From the NCBI RefSeq assembly GCF_002575655.3, contig NC_053041.3:376819054-376883053 (forward strand): a stretch of 64,000 nucleotides of DNA, in the 5' to 3' direction. The notes beneath the pieces are model-generated. The model did not search any database. It was not told where the DNA came from and saw only the letters and a list, made by a program, of their open reading frames with translations. Below, piece after piece: positions 10,860 through 23,553 of the stretch; within the stretch, counting starts at the first letter, position 1, and each line of letters starts with the position of its first letter. The position numbers and the translations under genes are program-made. This DNA comes from Aegilops tauschii subsp. strangulata (Eukaryota > Streptophyta > Magnoliopsida > Poales > Poaceae).

Positions 10860-11511
10860 ATCCAAACCAAGCATGATTAAGAACTAGGAAATATAGCACT
10901 TGTATATGTTTCTCATCTGTTAAGTTCAGCCAAATTCGATTTATTCCTCACATGGTGTACAATAACAGAACGCAGCCAGAACAATTGAACATCGCATTGC
11001 AGAATTGAACCAAGCAGTCAACTAAACACCACAACAAATGAGCCAAACGTTAACTGAGCACCACATTGCACAATATAACATACTCCTAATAGACAATTAG
11101 ACAGTTAACCGAACCAAGCATGCTTAACAACTTGGAAATATAGCAGTTGTATTTGTTTCTCATGTATTTAGTACAACCCAATTCGATTTATTTCTCACAT
11201 GGTATACAATAACAGAATGCAGCCACAACAATTGAACATCGCATTGTAGAATTGAACCAATCAGTTAACTAAACACCACAACAAATGAACCAAACGTTAA
11301 CTGAGCACCACATTGCACAATATAACATACTCCTAATAGAAGATCAGACAGTTAACCAAACCAAGCATGCTTAACAACTTGGAAATATAGCAATTGTATT
11401 TGTTTCTCATGTATTTAGTACAGCCAAATTCGATTTATTTCTCACATGGTATATAATAACAGAATGCACCCACAACAACTGAACATCGCATTGCAGAATT
11501 GAACCAAACAG
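10860..11511. repeat. 247-bp tandem repeat in CACTA II
   Basis: The marker TTCGATTTATT recurs at 10935, 11182 and 11429, giving a period of exactly 247 bp over about 2.6 units. The array is AT-rich, non-coding, and ends at the LTR insertion at 11512. Element I lacks this array at the same position. Confidence 0.9.
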
Positions 11512-11933
11512 TGTCGCGGGATATCCGCGCCACCTATGGGACCAGGAGGCCCCTTGCTGGTTCGGCAGGGGGACCTCACGTTGCACAAAGAGCAGACCAG
11601 CGTACGGCAGCACGACAGAGAGTACACAAGCAATTTACCCAGGTTCGGTCCGCCGTGAGGCGTAAAACCCTACTCCTGCTTTGGTGGATTGATGGTGGAA
11701 TGGAGGTGGCGAAGCATAGTACACTTGCCCGGCAGGGGTTGCCTAGGGAAGTAGCAACTACGTGCGTATGGGGGTGTGGGTTCATCAACTTTCCAACCCT
11801 TTCTATGGGTGCCATGGGCCTCCTTTTTCAGATCAAGGGGTCACCACAATGGCAAAGTAGTCATTATGCACTGATATGATAGCAAACAGTGCTATCATAC
11901 CTAACTCTACAGGCTGACAGGGCGCATTACATT
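11512..11933 (+). repeat. LTR of unidentified element X, left part
   Basis: It starts TGTCGCGGGATATCC and contains an LTR-like segment (TACCCAGGTTCGG, then GTAAAACCCTACTCC). Element B interrupts it at 11934 and it continues at 32404-32600. The flank before it is AACAG, but a matching right-hand duplication is not found, so a full element or a solo LTR cannot be told apart. I see no gene in it. Confidence 0.65.
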
Positions 11934-12405
11934 TGAGGGAGTCCTGGATTATGGGGTCCTCGGGCGTCCGGCCTATGTGATATGGGTCGGACTGATGGGC
12001 CGTGAAGATATAAGGCGGAAGACTTTCCCTCGTGTCCGGATGGGACTTTCCTTGGCGTGGAAGGCAAGCTTGCCGTGCGGATATGAAGATTCCTTTCTCT
12101 GTAAACTGATTGTGTACCACACTAGCCCCCTCCAGTGTCTATATAAACCGGAGGGCTTAGTCCGTAGAGGCAATCATAATCATACAGGCTAGACATCTAG
12201 GGTTTAGCCATTACGATCTCGTGGTAGATCAACTCTTGTAACCCCTATACTCATCAAAGTCAATCAAGCAGGAAGTAGGGTATTACCTCCATCAAGAGTG
12301 CCCAAACCTGGGTAAACATCGTGTCCCCTGCCTCTTGTTACCTTCGATCCTTAGACGCACAGTTCGGGACCCCCTACCCGAGATCTGCCGGTTTTGACAC
12401 CGACA
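11934..12405 (+). repeat. 5' LTR of B
   Basis: It runs from TGAGGGAGTCC to CACCGACA, 472 bp. A TATATAAAC segment near 12140 looks like the TATA box, with the transcript start expected shortly after. The same LTR occurs partly at 717, as a solo copy at 44819 and as the 5' LTR of E. Confidence 0.95.
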
Positions 12406-12424
12406 CCGGTGCTTTCATTGAGAG
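12406..12424 (+). promoter_or_regulatory. Primer-binding region of B
   Basis: CCGGTGCTTTCATTGAGAG directly follows the 5' LTR. It differs at the first two bases from the TTGGTGC form in D and E, so priming may be weakened. Confidence 0.6.
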
Positions 12425-12452
12425 TTTCTCTGTGGCGTCGACAGAAGGATCG

Positions 12453-14366
12453 ATGGCACGCCTTGTCATCATGGACAGTATCACTTCCAGAGGAGCCCTA
12501 GTTTCAGGGCAAACCCTCTGACTCGGCGACTTCACCGTGGGCACCCGTTCGGCCGTTAAGCCAAAGGCAACCCCTCAGGCCGCCGAAAATCCTATCCGTA
12601 TCAGCCCCGAATACTCCGACAAGATGGATCCGGCTGATTTATCGTCTTTGAACAAGCTGCTAGATCGCATCGCCGCCCTAGGGGTCTCAACTGACTACGA
12701 TCGGATCGGGCTTAAACCCGACCAGAGAGAAATTGAATCTCCGCCGATCACCCATTAGGTAGCGGTTGTGGAGGAACAGGCTGACAATAACTCCTCTCCT
12801 ACGTTGAGAACAAACTATGTTTGGATTTCCGAACCCGGAGAACCAGTAGCCCCCCTCGGGAGGACACTTCCTATCCTCCAAAGACAAAATTGGACGTTAA
12901 GCCTGAGAATTCCTCGGACACTCCGGAGCCTGGGCTGGTAACCTCGGAAATTCTTCAAACTCCGGATTCCACAGTGGGTCAGGGTGCGAATTTGAGCCTG
13001 CCCACCCACCACAAGCAATATTCTCCAAGCAACTCCGGCCCTTCGGACATATGCGACCTAATGTATGTGCAGCAGCAGCCTCTGGAGACAGTCCATCTCT
13101 TTTGGGCTAGATTCCTCCTTGTTAAAAACAAGATAAAAGACTGTTGCGGCGACAACGCAATTTCAGTGTTCGCAACAACTGTACGGACGAGGGAATCTTT
13201 AATGCCCTCAATCACCGTCATGTTCTGCACTTCGCAGTTTTGGCACACATAGTACATAAGTACTGCGCAATGGAAAGCGCCTGGAAAACTCAGGCAGCCC
13301 ACTGGGAACCGCAGGCCTTTAAGCCATCTCCCGGACGAGCAAAAAGAATGCACCCTCATGGGGCACCTAATCATCATCCCGTGGACAAGAAAATCAAGCC
13401 CTTTACGGGACACAGAAGTGTCTTCGAAGAATGGCTCGACAGGCCCTGTCAAATACATATGACGCCGAATACCGAACCAACGCACAACCTACGGGCATGT
13501 TGGATACTCCGGCAGGTGGCCAAGAGCGGCCAGGGTATCCTCACCAACACTACACCAGAACAGTACTCTTCGGAACACGATCCCGAAGTACTCACAGTCT
13601 TCGAGACCTTCTCATCAAATAATCGGTGCAAACGGGCGCTTTGTGACCTTACCAAAGTCTGCCATGTAGCATCAATAAACCCTTGGAACGACACGGCAAT
13701 TACCTTCAATGCCGATGACGAACCAAGATCCCGCTCAGTCCGGGCACCAGCTGCTCTAGTCCTCAACCTAATTGTGGACGGTTTTCGGCTCACTAAAATG
13801 CTAATGGACGGTGGCAGCAGACTGAACATCATCTACGAGGACACGCTCAATAAAATGCAAATGGACAGGAGTCGCATTGAGCAGAGCAATACATCCTTTA
13901 GGGGAATCATTCCCACCAGGGAAGCAAGATGCTTGGGGAAAATTAAGCTGGATGTGGTATTCGGCACACCAGAAAACTATAGGTCCGAAGAGATAATCTT
14001 CCAGGTGGCTCCTTTCAACAGCGGATATCATGCCCTGTTAGGGCGAGACGCATTCACACACTTTCAAGCTATACCTCATTATGGGTATATGAAGCTCAAA
14101 ATGCCCGGGCCCAATTGTGTTATCACTATCTCCAGCGATCCGGACATAGCACTCCGCGCTGAAAATAAAACCGCTTCCCTAGCCCTTGAGGCACTATCCG
14201 AAGCCCTAGCGGCCGAGGAAGTCACCCCACTGCATTCCACAGTGGATAGGGATGATGTAATCCTTGATAAAAGGTCCAAATCCACCTCTTTCAAGCCAGT
14301 GGACGAAATAGTCAAATTCCAAGTCCACCCGACGGATCCCAAAAAACAGCTTCCATTGGGGCACAG
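12453..14366 (+). pseudogene. gag-protease region of B
   Basis: The start ATG at 12453 follows the primer region. Gag is reduced and broken: segments at 12537-12758, 12821-13252 and 13144 onward lie in different frames. QQPLETVHLFWARFLL corresponds to QQPRESARKFWTRFLI of E's gag, but the capsid part before it is much shorter than in E. The frame 13144-14493 continues into the aspartic protease with MLMDGGSRLNIIY at about 13804 and GYHALLGRDAF near 14030. The catalytic triad reads DGG, as in E. Protease would process the polyprotein. A frameshift near 14350 separates it from RT. Confidence 0.85.
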
Positions 14367-16320
14367 TTGGACCCGACGGTCGATGCCGCATTACGCACGT
14401 TCTTGCGCGAAAACTGGGACATCTTCGCCTGGCACCCCTCGGATATGCCAGGAATCCCACGTGCGTTGGGCGAACATAGTCTCAACATATTAAAGGGATA
14501 CAAGCCGGTCAAGCAAACGCTACGGCGATTTTCCGAACCCAAACGACAGGCTATGGGGGAGGAGCTAGCCAAGCTACTCGAAGCCGGGCTTATCAGAGAG
14601 ATCAAACATCCGGACTGGCTAGCAAACCTGGTCATGGTACCAAAGAAGGATAAATCCTGGCACTTGTGTGTCGATTTCAAAGACCTTAACAAGGCTTGCC
14701 CTAAGGACCCCTTCAAACTACCTCGCATCGACCAGATTATCGATGTAACCACGGGACACGATTCGCTGTGTTTCCTCGACGCATACTCCGGATACCATCA
14801 AATTAAAATGAAGGAATCCTACCAAGCCGCAACGGCATTTATCACCCCGTATGGGCCTTTCTGCTTCAACACTATGCCTTTCGGGCTCAAGAACGCCGGC
14901 GCTACTTACCAACGCATGATAGAAACGTGCCTGGAAAAGAAAATCGGCAAGACTGTGGAGGCATATGTAGATGACATAGTCATCAAAACCAAGCATGTTG
15001 AATTGTTGGTGGACGACTTACGCCTCCCATTTGACAACCTCCAAACATATGACATAAGGCTCAATCCGGAAAACTGCGTTTTCGGCGTTCCCGCCGGCAA
15101 ATTGCTTGGGTTTATTGTCTCCAATAGAGGAATCGAAGCAAACCCAGCCAAAATCCGAGCCCTGTCACAATTGGCAACACCAACTGACCTCAAACAGGTC
15201 CAAAAGCTAGGCAGGTGCGTGGCAGCCTTCAGTCGCTTTATCTCCAGATTTGGAGAAAAGGCACTGCCATTGTATCGCCTGCTCCGACGCACCGACCACT
15301 TTGCATGGACGGACGCTGCAACAGCCGGACTGGAGGAAATAAAAACTTTGCTAGCAAGCAACCCCATCCTGGCCGCACCAAACGTCAGCGAACCAATGCT
15401 GCTTTACATATCGGCAACTCACTAGGTGGTGAGTACGGTGCTCGTCGTCGAACGAGAATAGGAGGGACATAAATTCCCACTCCAAAAACCAGTATATTAC
15501 GTATCGATGGTCCTTACACCATGCAAATCCCGATACCCGCATTATCAGAAGATAGCTTATGCGGTCTTTATGGCACCCCGCAAGCTACGGCACTACTTCC
15601 AAGAGTGCTCAATCACGGTGGCTTCAGAAGTACCACTCAATGATATTATAAACAACCAAGACGCCACCGACAGGATTGCCAAATTGGCCATTGAGATCCT
15701 ACCATTTGAAATAACATACAAACCACGCCCAGCCATTAAATCTTAGGTGTTGGCTGAATTCGTCGTCGAATGGACAGAGGCCGAACTCCCTAAAGAGTAC
15801 GGCATGTATTCCAACTGGGTGATGCACTTTGACAGCTCTAAAATGTTTGCCGGACTTGGGGCTGGTGCCTTCTTGACATCCCCCACAGGAGACACAGTTC
15901 GTTATGTGCTCCAAATACTGTATACAGACTCTAACAATGCAGCCGAATACGAGGCCCTATTGGATGGTCTCCGGATGGTTGTCTCCATGGGCATACAACC
16001 TTGCAATATCCCAAATAAACGGAGACTTCGATGCAAAAGATCCGAATATGGCGGCATACTGTAATGCCGTACTCCAAATATCAGCTCGGTTCGAGGGTCT
16101 CGAGTCTCATCACGTGGCTCGAGAGAGTAATCAAGCCGCGGACATCCTTGCTTGCACGGGCGCTAAACGTGACCCCGTCCCACCTAACACCTTTGTGGAA
16201 AGGCTCTTCAAGCCATCTGTGGTGTGGCAGGATGAGAACGGGAACACCAACCCGGACCGATCATACCCCCCGATTCCGAACACATCTCCGATATCATCGG
16301 GGGCTCAGGCACCGAAATAA
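14367..16320 (+). pseudogene. Reverse transcriptase and RNase H region of B
   Basis: One frame from 14367 shows the RT motifs in order: VDFKDLNKACPKDPF, FLDAYSGYHQI (about residues 136-146), PFGLKNAGATYQRM and catalytic YVDD (200-203). The connecting RNase H follows, then an archaeal-type RNase H with HFDSS and NNAAEYEALLDGLRMV. TAG codons at 15423, near 15461 and at 15744 interrupt the frame, and a frameshift near 16000 moves the last part (HHVARESNQAADILA) to another frame. The fragment at 8195-9645 has glutamine where the 15744 TAG lies, supporting a simple CAG-to-TAG change. Confidence 0.92.
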
Positions 16321-17590
16321 CACCATCGGCCCACGAAATCATGGCTGTAATTGCCCCGTGGACCGAGCCTTTCCTTGCCTACCTTACTAGGAATGAGCTC
16401 CCTGAGGATCAGACTAAGGCCCGTCGCATCGTTCGACGTTCGAAAGCCTACAAAGTTCATGAAGGAGAACTGTACAAGAAAAGTACTACCGGAGTCCTTC
16501 GATGATGTATCTCCGAAGAAGAGGGATGACAGCTCTTGGCGGAAATACACGCTGGTCTTGGCGGACATCATGCCGCAGCCCGGGCCCTTGTAAGTAAAGC
16601 CTTCCACACGGGTTTTTTTGGCCCACAGCCCGGGCAGATGCACAAGACCTCGTACAGCGCTGCGTCGGATGCTAGCTTTTTGCTAATCAAAGCCATATGC
16701 TGCCCACTGCCCTTCGAACAATCCCCATTACTTGGTCCTTTGCGGTCTGGGGGCTCGATATGGTCGGACCTCTTAAAGGGGGATGCCATAAGAAGAAATA
16801 CTTATTGGTTATGGCCGACAAGTTCACTAAGTGGATAGAGGCCAAACCAGTTAAAACGGCGGAACCCGGACCAGTGATAGACTTCATATCCGGCGCCGTA
16901 CACTGTTACGGTGTCCCGCATAGTATCATTATTGACAATGGCTCTAACTTTACAGCCGACGAGGTGAAAACTTGGTGCGCTAATTTGGGCATCAAGCTTG
17001 ATTACACCTCCGTATACCACCCTCAGACAAACGGTCAGGTCGAACGGGCTAACGACATGATAATGAGCGGCATCAAACCTAGACTAGTGCGATCTCTACA
17101 AGAATCGGACAAACACTGGGTCGAGGAACTCGATTCCATACTCTGGGGGCTGCGGACCACGCCCAATCGCACGACCGGATACACACCCTTTTTCATGGTG
17201 TACGGTGCGGAGGCAGTCTTGCCTTGCGACATTATTCATGATTCACCTCGAGTGCGCATGTATGAAGAGAGAGAAGCCGAGCTCAATCGGCAGGAGGACC
17301 TGGATGGCATGGAGGAGGAGCACGATGTCGCGAAGGCCCGTTCCGCATTTTATCAACAGCAGGCTTGGCGATACCAAAGCAGAGAAGTACGGGCAAAGAC
17401 CTACGATGTCGGTGAACTCGTTTTACGCCTACCAGAAAATAAAAAGGACAGGCTCAAGCCCAAATGGGAGGGTCACTTCTTTATAGATGAAGTTCTCACT
17501 GGAGGAGGATATCGTCTTTGCAATGCTTCGCACAATCGCTTGGAGCCAAACCCATGGAACACTGCAAGGCTCCGAAGATTCTATGCCTAA
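16321..17590 (+). pseudogene. Integrase of B
   Basis: A degraded zinc-binding N-terminal part (EIHAGLGGHHAAARALVSKAF) lies at about 16540-16620 in another frame. The catalytic core is open from 16697 to 17590. It has D21 in GLDMVGP, D80 in IIIDNGSNF and E116 in NGQVERAND, so the D-D-35-E spacing is intact. The C-terminal part ends RLEPNPWNTARLRRFYA. Integrase would insert the DNA copy into the genome. The core itself looks undamaged, although the start at 16697 is only the first ATG after a frame break. Confidence 0.92.
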
Positions 17591-18421
17591 GTCCGCACAT
17601 ATACCTTTTTTTCTCATTCCTTCTTTTCTCCCTTTAACATTTTTTCTTTTTTCTTCATTTCTATACGACTTCTAGCTCGTGTTCGGATAAACCGCACACC
17701 TGAGGGGTAGACATCCTCAAATGTACATACCCCACAATACCTGGGGGCTTCTTTTCAAAGGAAGCTTATTCTTACAATTATTATTTCTCGAGCATCAAGC
17801 TCACCGTATATATGTGTCATCTATCCATATATGTCTTTTCTTCGCCATTATATGCACCTTTATGACTTAAGTTTTGCCCAAGCTGGGTTGCCTGGCTCCT
17901 GTGCTTATGCCCTACGTTCCCGCTTGTTCGGCTAGGGCATAAAGGGAGCACCTCTGCGATTGTTACAGCCGGGTCATCCGGACATGTACCTCAGACGGGT
18001 GAAGCCGAAAGCTAGCGTTCTTAAGGGAATGATTGGTCGGTGAGCAAAAGACGAACTGCCCTCCTGGCAATACAAGACCCCAGAGTATAAACGCGTACTG
18101 TGAGTTTTTAGCATCACAGCTTCGGTATGCACAAAGAACCGCATACTAGACCAGAGAAAGGAACCCTTAACGGAACTATTCTCTCTGGAAGATGTTTCTT
18201 ACAATCAAATGTAATATAACATAACTCCTCGAATACAACTTTTCTATTCAAGCAATGATGACCAGACTGCCTGGTTTCCGAACATACTTTGGTGTTCACC
18301 TAAGGTATAGTATTCGGAAACACTCCTAAACCTAGGGTTTTTGGAGGTCGAAGCAGAAAGTCTGCCATGACAATCGTTTTACAATTCGGCTGGAGACAAG
18401 TTTGTCGATAAAAGTACATCG
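17591..18421 (+). other. Spacer between integrase and antisense gene of B
   Basis: No gene is seen. It is pyrimidine-rich at first (17600-17680). A segment around 17880-18010 (TTCGGCTAGGGCATAAAGGG, then ATCCGGACA) is conserved in E at 52410-52530, so the spacer itself is an inherited part of the family. Confidence 0.7.
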
Positions 18422-21243
18422 CTACTTGGACTCAAAAACTTCTTCTTCCTCTAGACCTTCTAACAGGTTGTCTAGTCTACAATCTTGTTGGGAAAACTTG
18501 GCGGCCTCCTTCACTTGGTCATACACCAGGCTGACCGGAATTTCTTGTCCATCGGATCCTCGAGGTCCGACCCGTGCCATATGATTGGGATCAAGTTCGG
18601 TGGTCCGTGTTTTTACCATGGCCCATGCCTCCCGAGCACCCTCTCGGCATGCTGATATCTTCGATAGCCCAAAATGGCGCTGAGCTCCCTTGTACAAATT
18701 CACGAGTTCCTCCATACTTCCTGGAGGAGAGTCGGCTGGCCATAAAGCCTTCACAATGTTTCTCATTTCCCTCCGCGCTCGCTCGTGCACCTTGGACAGC
18801 TCTTGTAGCAGGTCGCCTTGAAATCCGGACACCTCTTCTTCGGGCCGCCCAGTCAACACACCTGCAACAATAAACTGGTTAGAATTCACATCAGCGAACT
18901 GCATAACAGTAAGTTAAAAGGCATACTGAATATGCCGCCTCTCAGCTTTCTGTTTTCCTTTAGGGCGTCTGCCAGTTGGGCTCGCACGTCTTTCAGCTCT
19001 TCGCCGAGCTTGGTGTTGGCATCCTGCAGCTTGTTCTTCTCGTCCCTGGTACGCGTCAGTATGCGTTGACCAGCGGCCTCTTGCCTTTCGGCATGTTCTT
19101 TGTCCGCCTGCGTGGCCTTTAGTTTCTCCTCCAGCCGATCCGACGATCATGCCATTATAAAATGCAATAGTGTTTATTTGCATAAACACGACTGGCACAT
19201 GATCATATTCTCCGGACAGAAGGAGACATTACCAGTCGGTGCCTCCTTGGACTTCTCCATTTCGGCGGTAACAGCAGTTAGCTGAGTCCGACATTGTTCC
19301 AGCTCCGAGATAGCATGCTATTCTTCTCCGTAAGTACCTAATCATACATCGATCCATAAAATCAGTTGCTTCAACTGTTTTCAAGTCTCGGGGGCTACTG
19401 GTATATGGCTATTAAATCTATACAAAATGATCTTACCCGCATATCATTTGAAAGCTGGTAAGTGGCTCCAGCAAGCCCATCCCGAGCAACTCGGATGTAT
19501 GCATCCGCTGAACTGAAGGCATTGAATGCCTGTTCAGTAAAGCTAGGATCGCGCATAGCTGCCCTCCGGCGCCGATGGTTCATGGCACTCTCCACTTCGG
19601 AGTTGGTGACGGAAACATTATCCGAACCGTCGGAGAGAGGACAATCCGGGATGGTACTCGTATCAACTGTAGCCCTAGTGGCAGGGTTCGGGGTCAGAGC
19701 GGTGAACGTATGTCCGGTATGGTCACCAGATATAGTCCGGTGAATGCTCTTCCTGAAATATGGCACAGCAGCAAATGTCACAGTTCGGTATGTTTGCCAC
19801 AGGGCGTATCAAAAGCCGTACCTTTTTGATGAAGGTCGGAGCTTGGAAGTATCGCCGTCCACCTTTCTTTTCGAAGATCCACCTGGTGTTGGCGTCCCCT
19901 TCTTAAGGGACGATCTCGATGCGTCATGGTGAGACGAGCGCCGCCCCTTTGAAGCACGAGACAGTGCAGTGGGTGAGGCGCGATGGGAAAACCCTTTTGG
20001 AGGAGACGCTCCCTGGGCACTTACATGGGAAGAAGGAAGAAGGCCTGGGTAATCGGCTTCGATGGCCACTTCTGTACCGTCGTAGCTCGCCTGATATAAG
20101 ACCCCCTCCTTGAACTACAAAAATATATCCGGATCCTCCTCGACTCCGGGATCCAGGTCCCGAATATGGTCCTACAGCTGCGGAGCGGGGCTATAAATCC
20201 CCGTGGTGGCCTTCCTCCATTCCTGTTAAAAATGGTCGGGTTAAGTTTGACTGATTGCGACTCAGGAAGAAGATTAAGTGAGGTTCTGGATTGAGAGTTT
20301 ACCCAGCTAGGGGGGTTGTACATGGAAAATCCATCTCGGCACTTGAGGCGAGCGGACTCTTCTTTCTCCCCTTTGTAAAGATCAGCTAGCATGGCGGAAA
20401 GGGCAGCAAAGTCGTCTGGGCCCTTGCGCCCGTAGCGAGATGTATCGTCCTCCCCGTTGAAGTTCCACATGGTGAGTCCTCTGGATTGGAGTGGCTGAAC
20501 ACCTCGCGTTATGGAAATCGCCATGACCTCGATTATGGACAATCCGGATTGGGCGAGTATTTTTATCTTGTCCATCAGCATCTTAACCTTCGCACTGTCT
20601 ACCTCCTTGAGGCTTCGAGGACGCCAGCTGTGGCGCTTCTTTAACGGGGCATTGGAGAATTCCGGTAGGCCACGCCGGATTGGGTCCGAGAGAATGACAT
20701 CTTCTATAAAACCACTCCGAGGGCCACTCTTCGGATGCCTTCTTCGGAGTGCTGGATAGGTATCCCGTCTCGGCTATGCGCCATACTTCGGCGCCGCCCA
20801 CCTCGAATATGGATCCCTTTTGGGAGCGAGGGACGAGGCAGAAGAGCTTCCTCCATAGCTCGAAATGGTTCTCACAGCCTAGGAACAGCTCGCAAAGAGC
20901 GACAAAACCCGCGATGTGCAGAATGGAGCCCGGCGTGAGATTGTGCAGTTGGAGGCCATAGTACTCCAGGAGACCTCGGAGGAAAGGATGGATTGGAAAT
21001 CCAACGCCTCTTAAGAGAAAGGAAACGAAGCACACCCGCTCCCCTGCTGAAGGATTCGGGAAATTTTCGGCCAAGGCTTCGCCAGTAAAGGAAGTTAATC
21101 CCGCCCGAACGGGGACTGATCCGCATGAGGGAGGTAGCCCTGCACCTGGAGCTTGGACAGTTGGGCATGGGATACAGAGCAGCTCTCCAATCGCCTTTTT
21201 GAGGGCCGTGGGGGCGGGAAGAAGAACTATGAGCGCTGGCCAT
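18422..21243 (-). pseudogene. Antisense gene of B with PF04195-like domain and coiled coil
   Basis: On the strand opposite to gag-pol, reading leftward from 21243, the first part resembles the plant domain PF04195 ('putative gypsy type transposon'): GVGFPIHPFLRGLLEYYGLQ, LTPGSILHIAGFVALCE and FELWRKLF. Lys/Arg/Ser-rich and coiled-coil parts follow in several frames (20581-20021, 20069-19778, 19781-19395, then 18904-18422), probably split by introns as well as frameshifts. The last exon ends LLEGLEEEEVFESK. Extra antisense ORFs at this position are known in Tat-lineage elements such as Grande and RIRE2. Their function is not established. Frame breaks near 21074 and 20690 suggest decay. Confidence 0.8.
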
Positions 21244-21615
21244 GATTGCGTGGTTTCTTAAGGCAAAGTTCGAAGCATTTTCGCCTGGTGTGGAATGGCC
21301 TCTGAGATCTAATCTCCTTAAATAGGCACCTTCCGTACGTTGTCAAGGGGTTATCTATAAAAGTGCTTGGGCCCTTCATACTCATTGGCCACGTGGAAGC
21401 TGAGGCGACGAAAGCACAGAAGCCGAGGGGTGTGACGTTTAATGTAAAACCAAGCTGTTCGAAGAATTCACCTTGCCAAGACCGAAGCTGTAAGGGCCAA
21501 ATATAGCTTTTTAGTTCAGATGCTTTGAAGTATTCGGTGGAGGAACCCTCCTTGCAATGTTGAAGACAATTTACGCGCCGGATACATCGTCATTGAAGAC
21601 TGGTTCGCGGGCTAC
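21244..21615 (+). other. Region before the 3' LTR of B
   Basis: It is non-coding upstream DNA of the antisense gene, possibly its promoter. GGTTCGCGGGCTAC at 21602-21615, directly before the LTR, takes the position of the polypurine tract but is interrupted by pyrimidines. Confidence 0.6.
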
Positions 21616-22044
21616 TGAGGGAGTCCTGGATTATGGGGTCCTCGGGCATCCGGGCTATGTGATATGGGCCGGACTGATGGACCGTGAAGATACAAGGTGG
21701 AAGACTTTCCCTCGTGTCCGGATGGGACTCTCCTTTGCGTGGAAGGCAAGCTTGGCGAGCGGATATGAAGATTCCTTTCTCTGTAAACCAACTATGTACA
21801 ACCCTAGCCCCCTCCGGTGTCTATATAAACCGTAGGGCTTAGTCTGTAGAGGCAATCATAATCATACATGCTAGACATCTAGGATTTAGCCATTACGATC
21901 TCGTGGTAGATCAACTCTTGCAATCCTATACTCATCAAAGTCAATCAAGCAGGAAGTAGGGTATCACCTCCATCAAGAGGGCCTGAACATGGGTAAACAT
22001 CGTGTCCCCTACCTCTTGTTACCTTCGATCCTTAGATGCACAGT
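21616..22044 (+). repeat. 3' LTR of B, left part
   Basis: It begins TGAGGGAGTCC and matches the 5' LTR until position 22044, where element A was inserted. The last five bases, ACAGT, are one copy of A's target duplication. Confidence 0.95.
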
Positions 22045-23539
22045 TGATGACCCACAAGTATAGGGGATCTATCGTAGTCCTTTCGATAAGTAAGAGTGTC
22101 GAACCCAACGAGGAGCAGAAGGAAATGATAAGCGGTTTTCAGCAAGGTATTCTCTGCAAGCACTGAAATAGTAGGTAACAGATAGTTTTGTGATAGGATA
22201 ATTTGTAACGAGCAACAAGTAACAAAAGTAAATAAAGTGCAGCAAGGTGGCCCAATCCTTTTTGTAGCAAAGGACAAGCCTGGAATAACTCTTATATGGA
22301 GAAAGGCGCTCCCGAGGACACATGGGAATTATCGTCAAGCTAGTTTTCATCACGTTCATATGATTCGCGTTCGGTACTTTGATAATTTGATATGTGGGTG
22401 GACCGGTGCTTGGGTGCTGTTCTTACTTGAACAAGCAACCCACTTATGATTAACCTCTATTGCAAGCATCCGCAACTACAAAAAAAGTATCAAGGTAAAC
22501 CTAACCATAGCATGAAACATATGGATCCAAATCAGCCCCTTACGAAGCAACGCATAAACTAGGGTTTAAGCTTCTGTCACTCTAGCAACCCATCATCTAC
22601 TTATTACTTCCCAATGCCTTCCTCTAGGCCCAAATAATGGTGAAGTGTCATGTAGTCGACGTTCACATAACACCACTAGAGGATAGGCAACATACATCTC
22701 ATCAAAATATCGAACGAATACCAAATTCACATGACTACTAATAGCAAGACTTCTCCTCAGGAACAAACGTAACTACTCACAAAGCATATTCATGTTCATA
22801 ATCAGAGGAGTATTAATATGCATATAGGATCTGAACATATGATCTTCCACCAAATAAACCAACTAGCATCAACTACAAGAAGTAATCAACACTACTAGCA
22901 ACCCACAGGTACCAATCCCAGACTTGGAGACAAGAATTGGATACAAGAGATGAACTAGGGTTTGAGAGGAGATGGTGCTGGTGAAGATGTTGATGGAGAT
23001 TGCCCTCTCCCGATGAGAGGAGCGTTGGTGATGACGATGGCGATGATTTCCCCCTCCCGGAGGGAAGTGTCCCTGGCAGAACAGCTCTGCCGGAGCCCTA
23101 GATTGGTTCCGCCAAGGTTCCGCCTCGTGGCGGCGGAGTCTCGTCCCGAAAGCTTGCTTATGAGTTTTCTTCGGGCGAAAGACTTCATATAGCAGAAGAT
23201 GTCCACCGGAGGACCAACAGGGGGCCCACGAGGCAGGGGGGCGCGCCCCCACCCTCGTGGACAGGTGGTGGCCCCCTAACGTATTTCTTCCGCTCAGTGT
23301 TTTTTATTATTTCCAAAAATAACTTTCGTGGAGTTTCAGGACTTTTGGAGTTGTGCAGAATAGGTCTCCAATATTTTCTCCTTTTCCAACCCAGAATTCC
23401 AGCTGCCGGCATTCTCCCTCCTTATGTAAACCTTGTAAAATAAGAGAGAATAGGCATAAGTTTTGTGACATAATGTGAAATAACAACCCATAATGCAATA
23501 AATATCGATATAAAAGCATGATGCAAAATGGACGTATCA
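22045..23539 (-). repeat. 3' LTR of A
   Basis: In plus orientation it runs from TGATGACCCACAAG to GGACGTATCA; on the element's strand it opens TGATACGTCCATTTTGC. A GC-rich palindrome centred on GGCGCGCC lies at 23226-23260. Confidence 0.95.
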
Positions 23540-23553
23540 ACTCCCCCAAGCTT
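23540..23553 (-). promoter_or_regulatory. Polypurine tract of A
   Basis: On the minus strand AAGCTTGGGGGAGT directly precedes the 3' LTR. It resembles the AAGCTTGGGGATGT tract of C1, which supports a shared Athila-type origin. Confidence 0.9.

Larger units (their letters stand above)
9646..11511. mobile_element. CACTA-like transposon II, left part
   Basis: From about 9646 the sequence matches the left end of CACTA-like element I (53741 onward). Both share ACAAACGGTTTT, then CCCCTTT, GCGACGGC and GATAGGGGG-TCCTTCCCACACGACCC segments. Short subterminal motifs (CACACGGTTT-like, CAAACAGTT) fill 9780-10080, and 10080-10357 is AT-rich with no gene. The exact terminus is blurred: the first CACT bases are not present, so the end may be eroded. 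It interrupts the Gypsy pol fragment, and the LTR starting at 11512 interrupts it. Confidence 0.65.
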
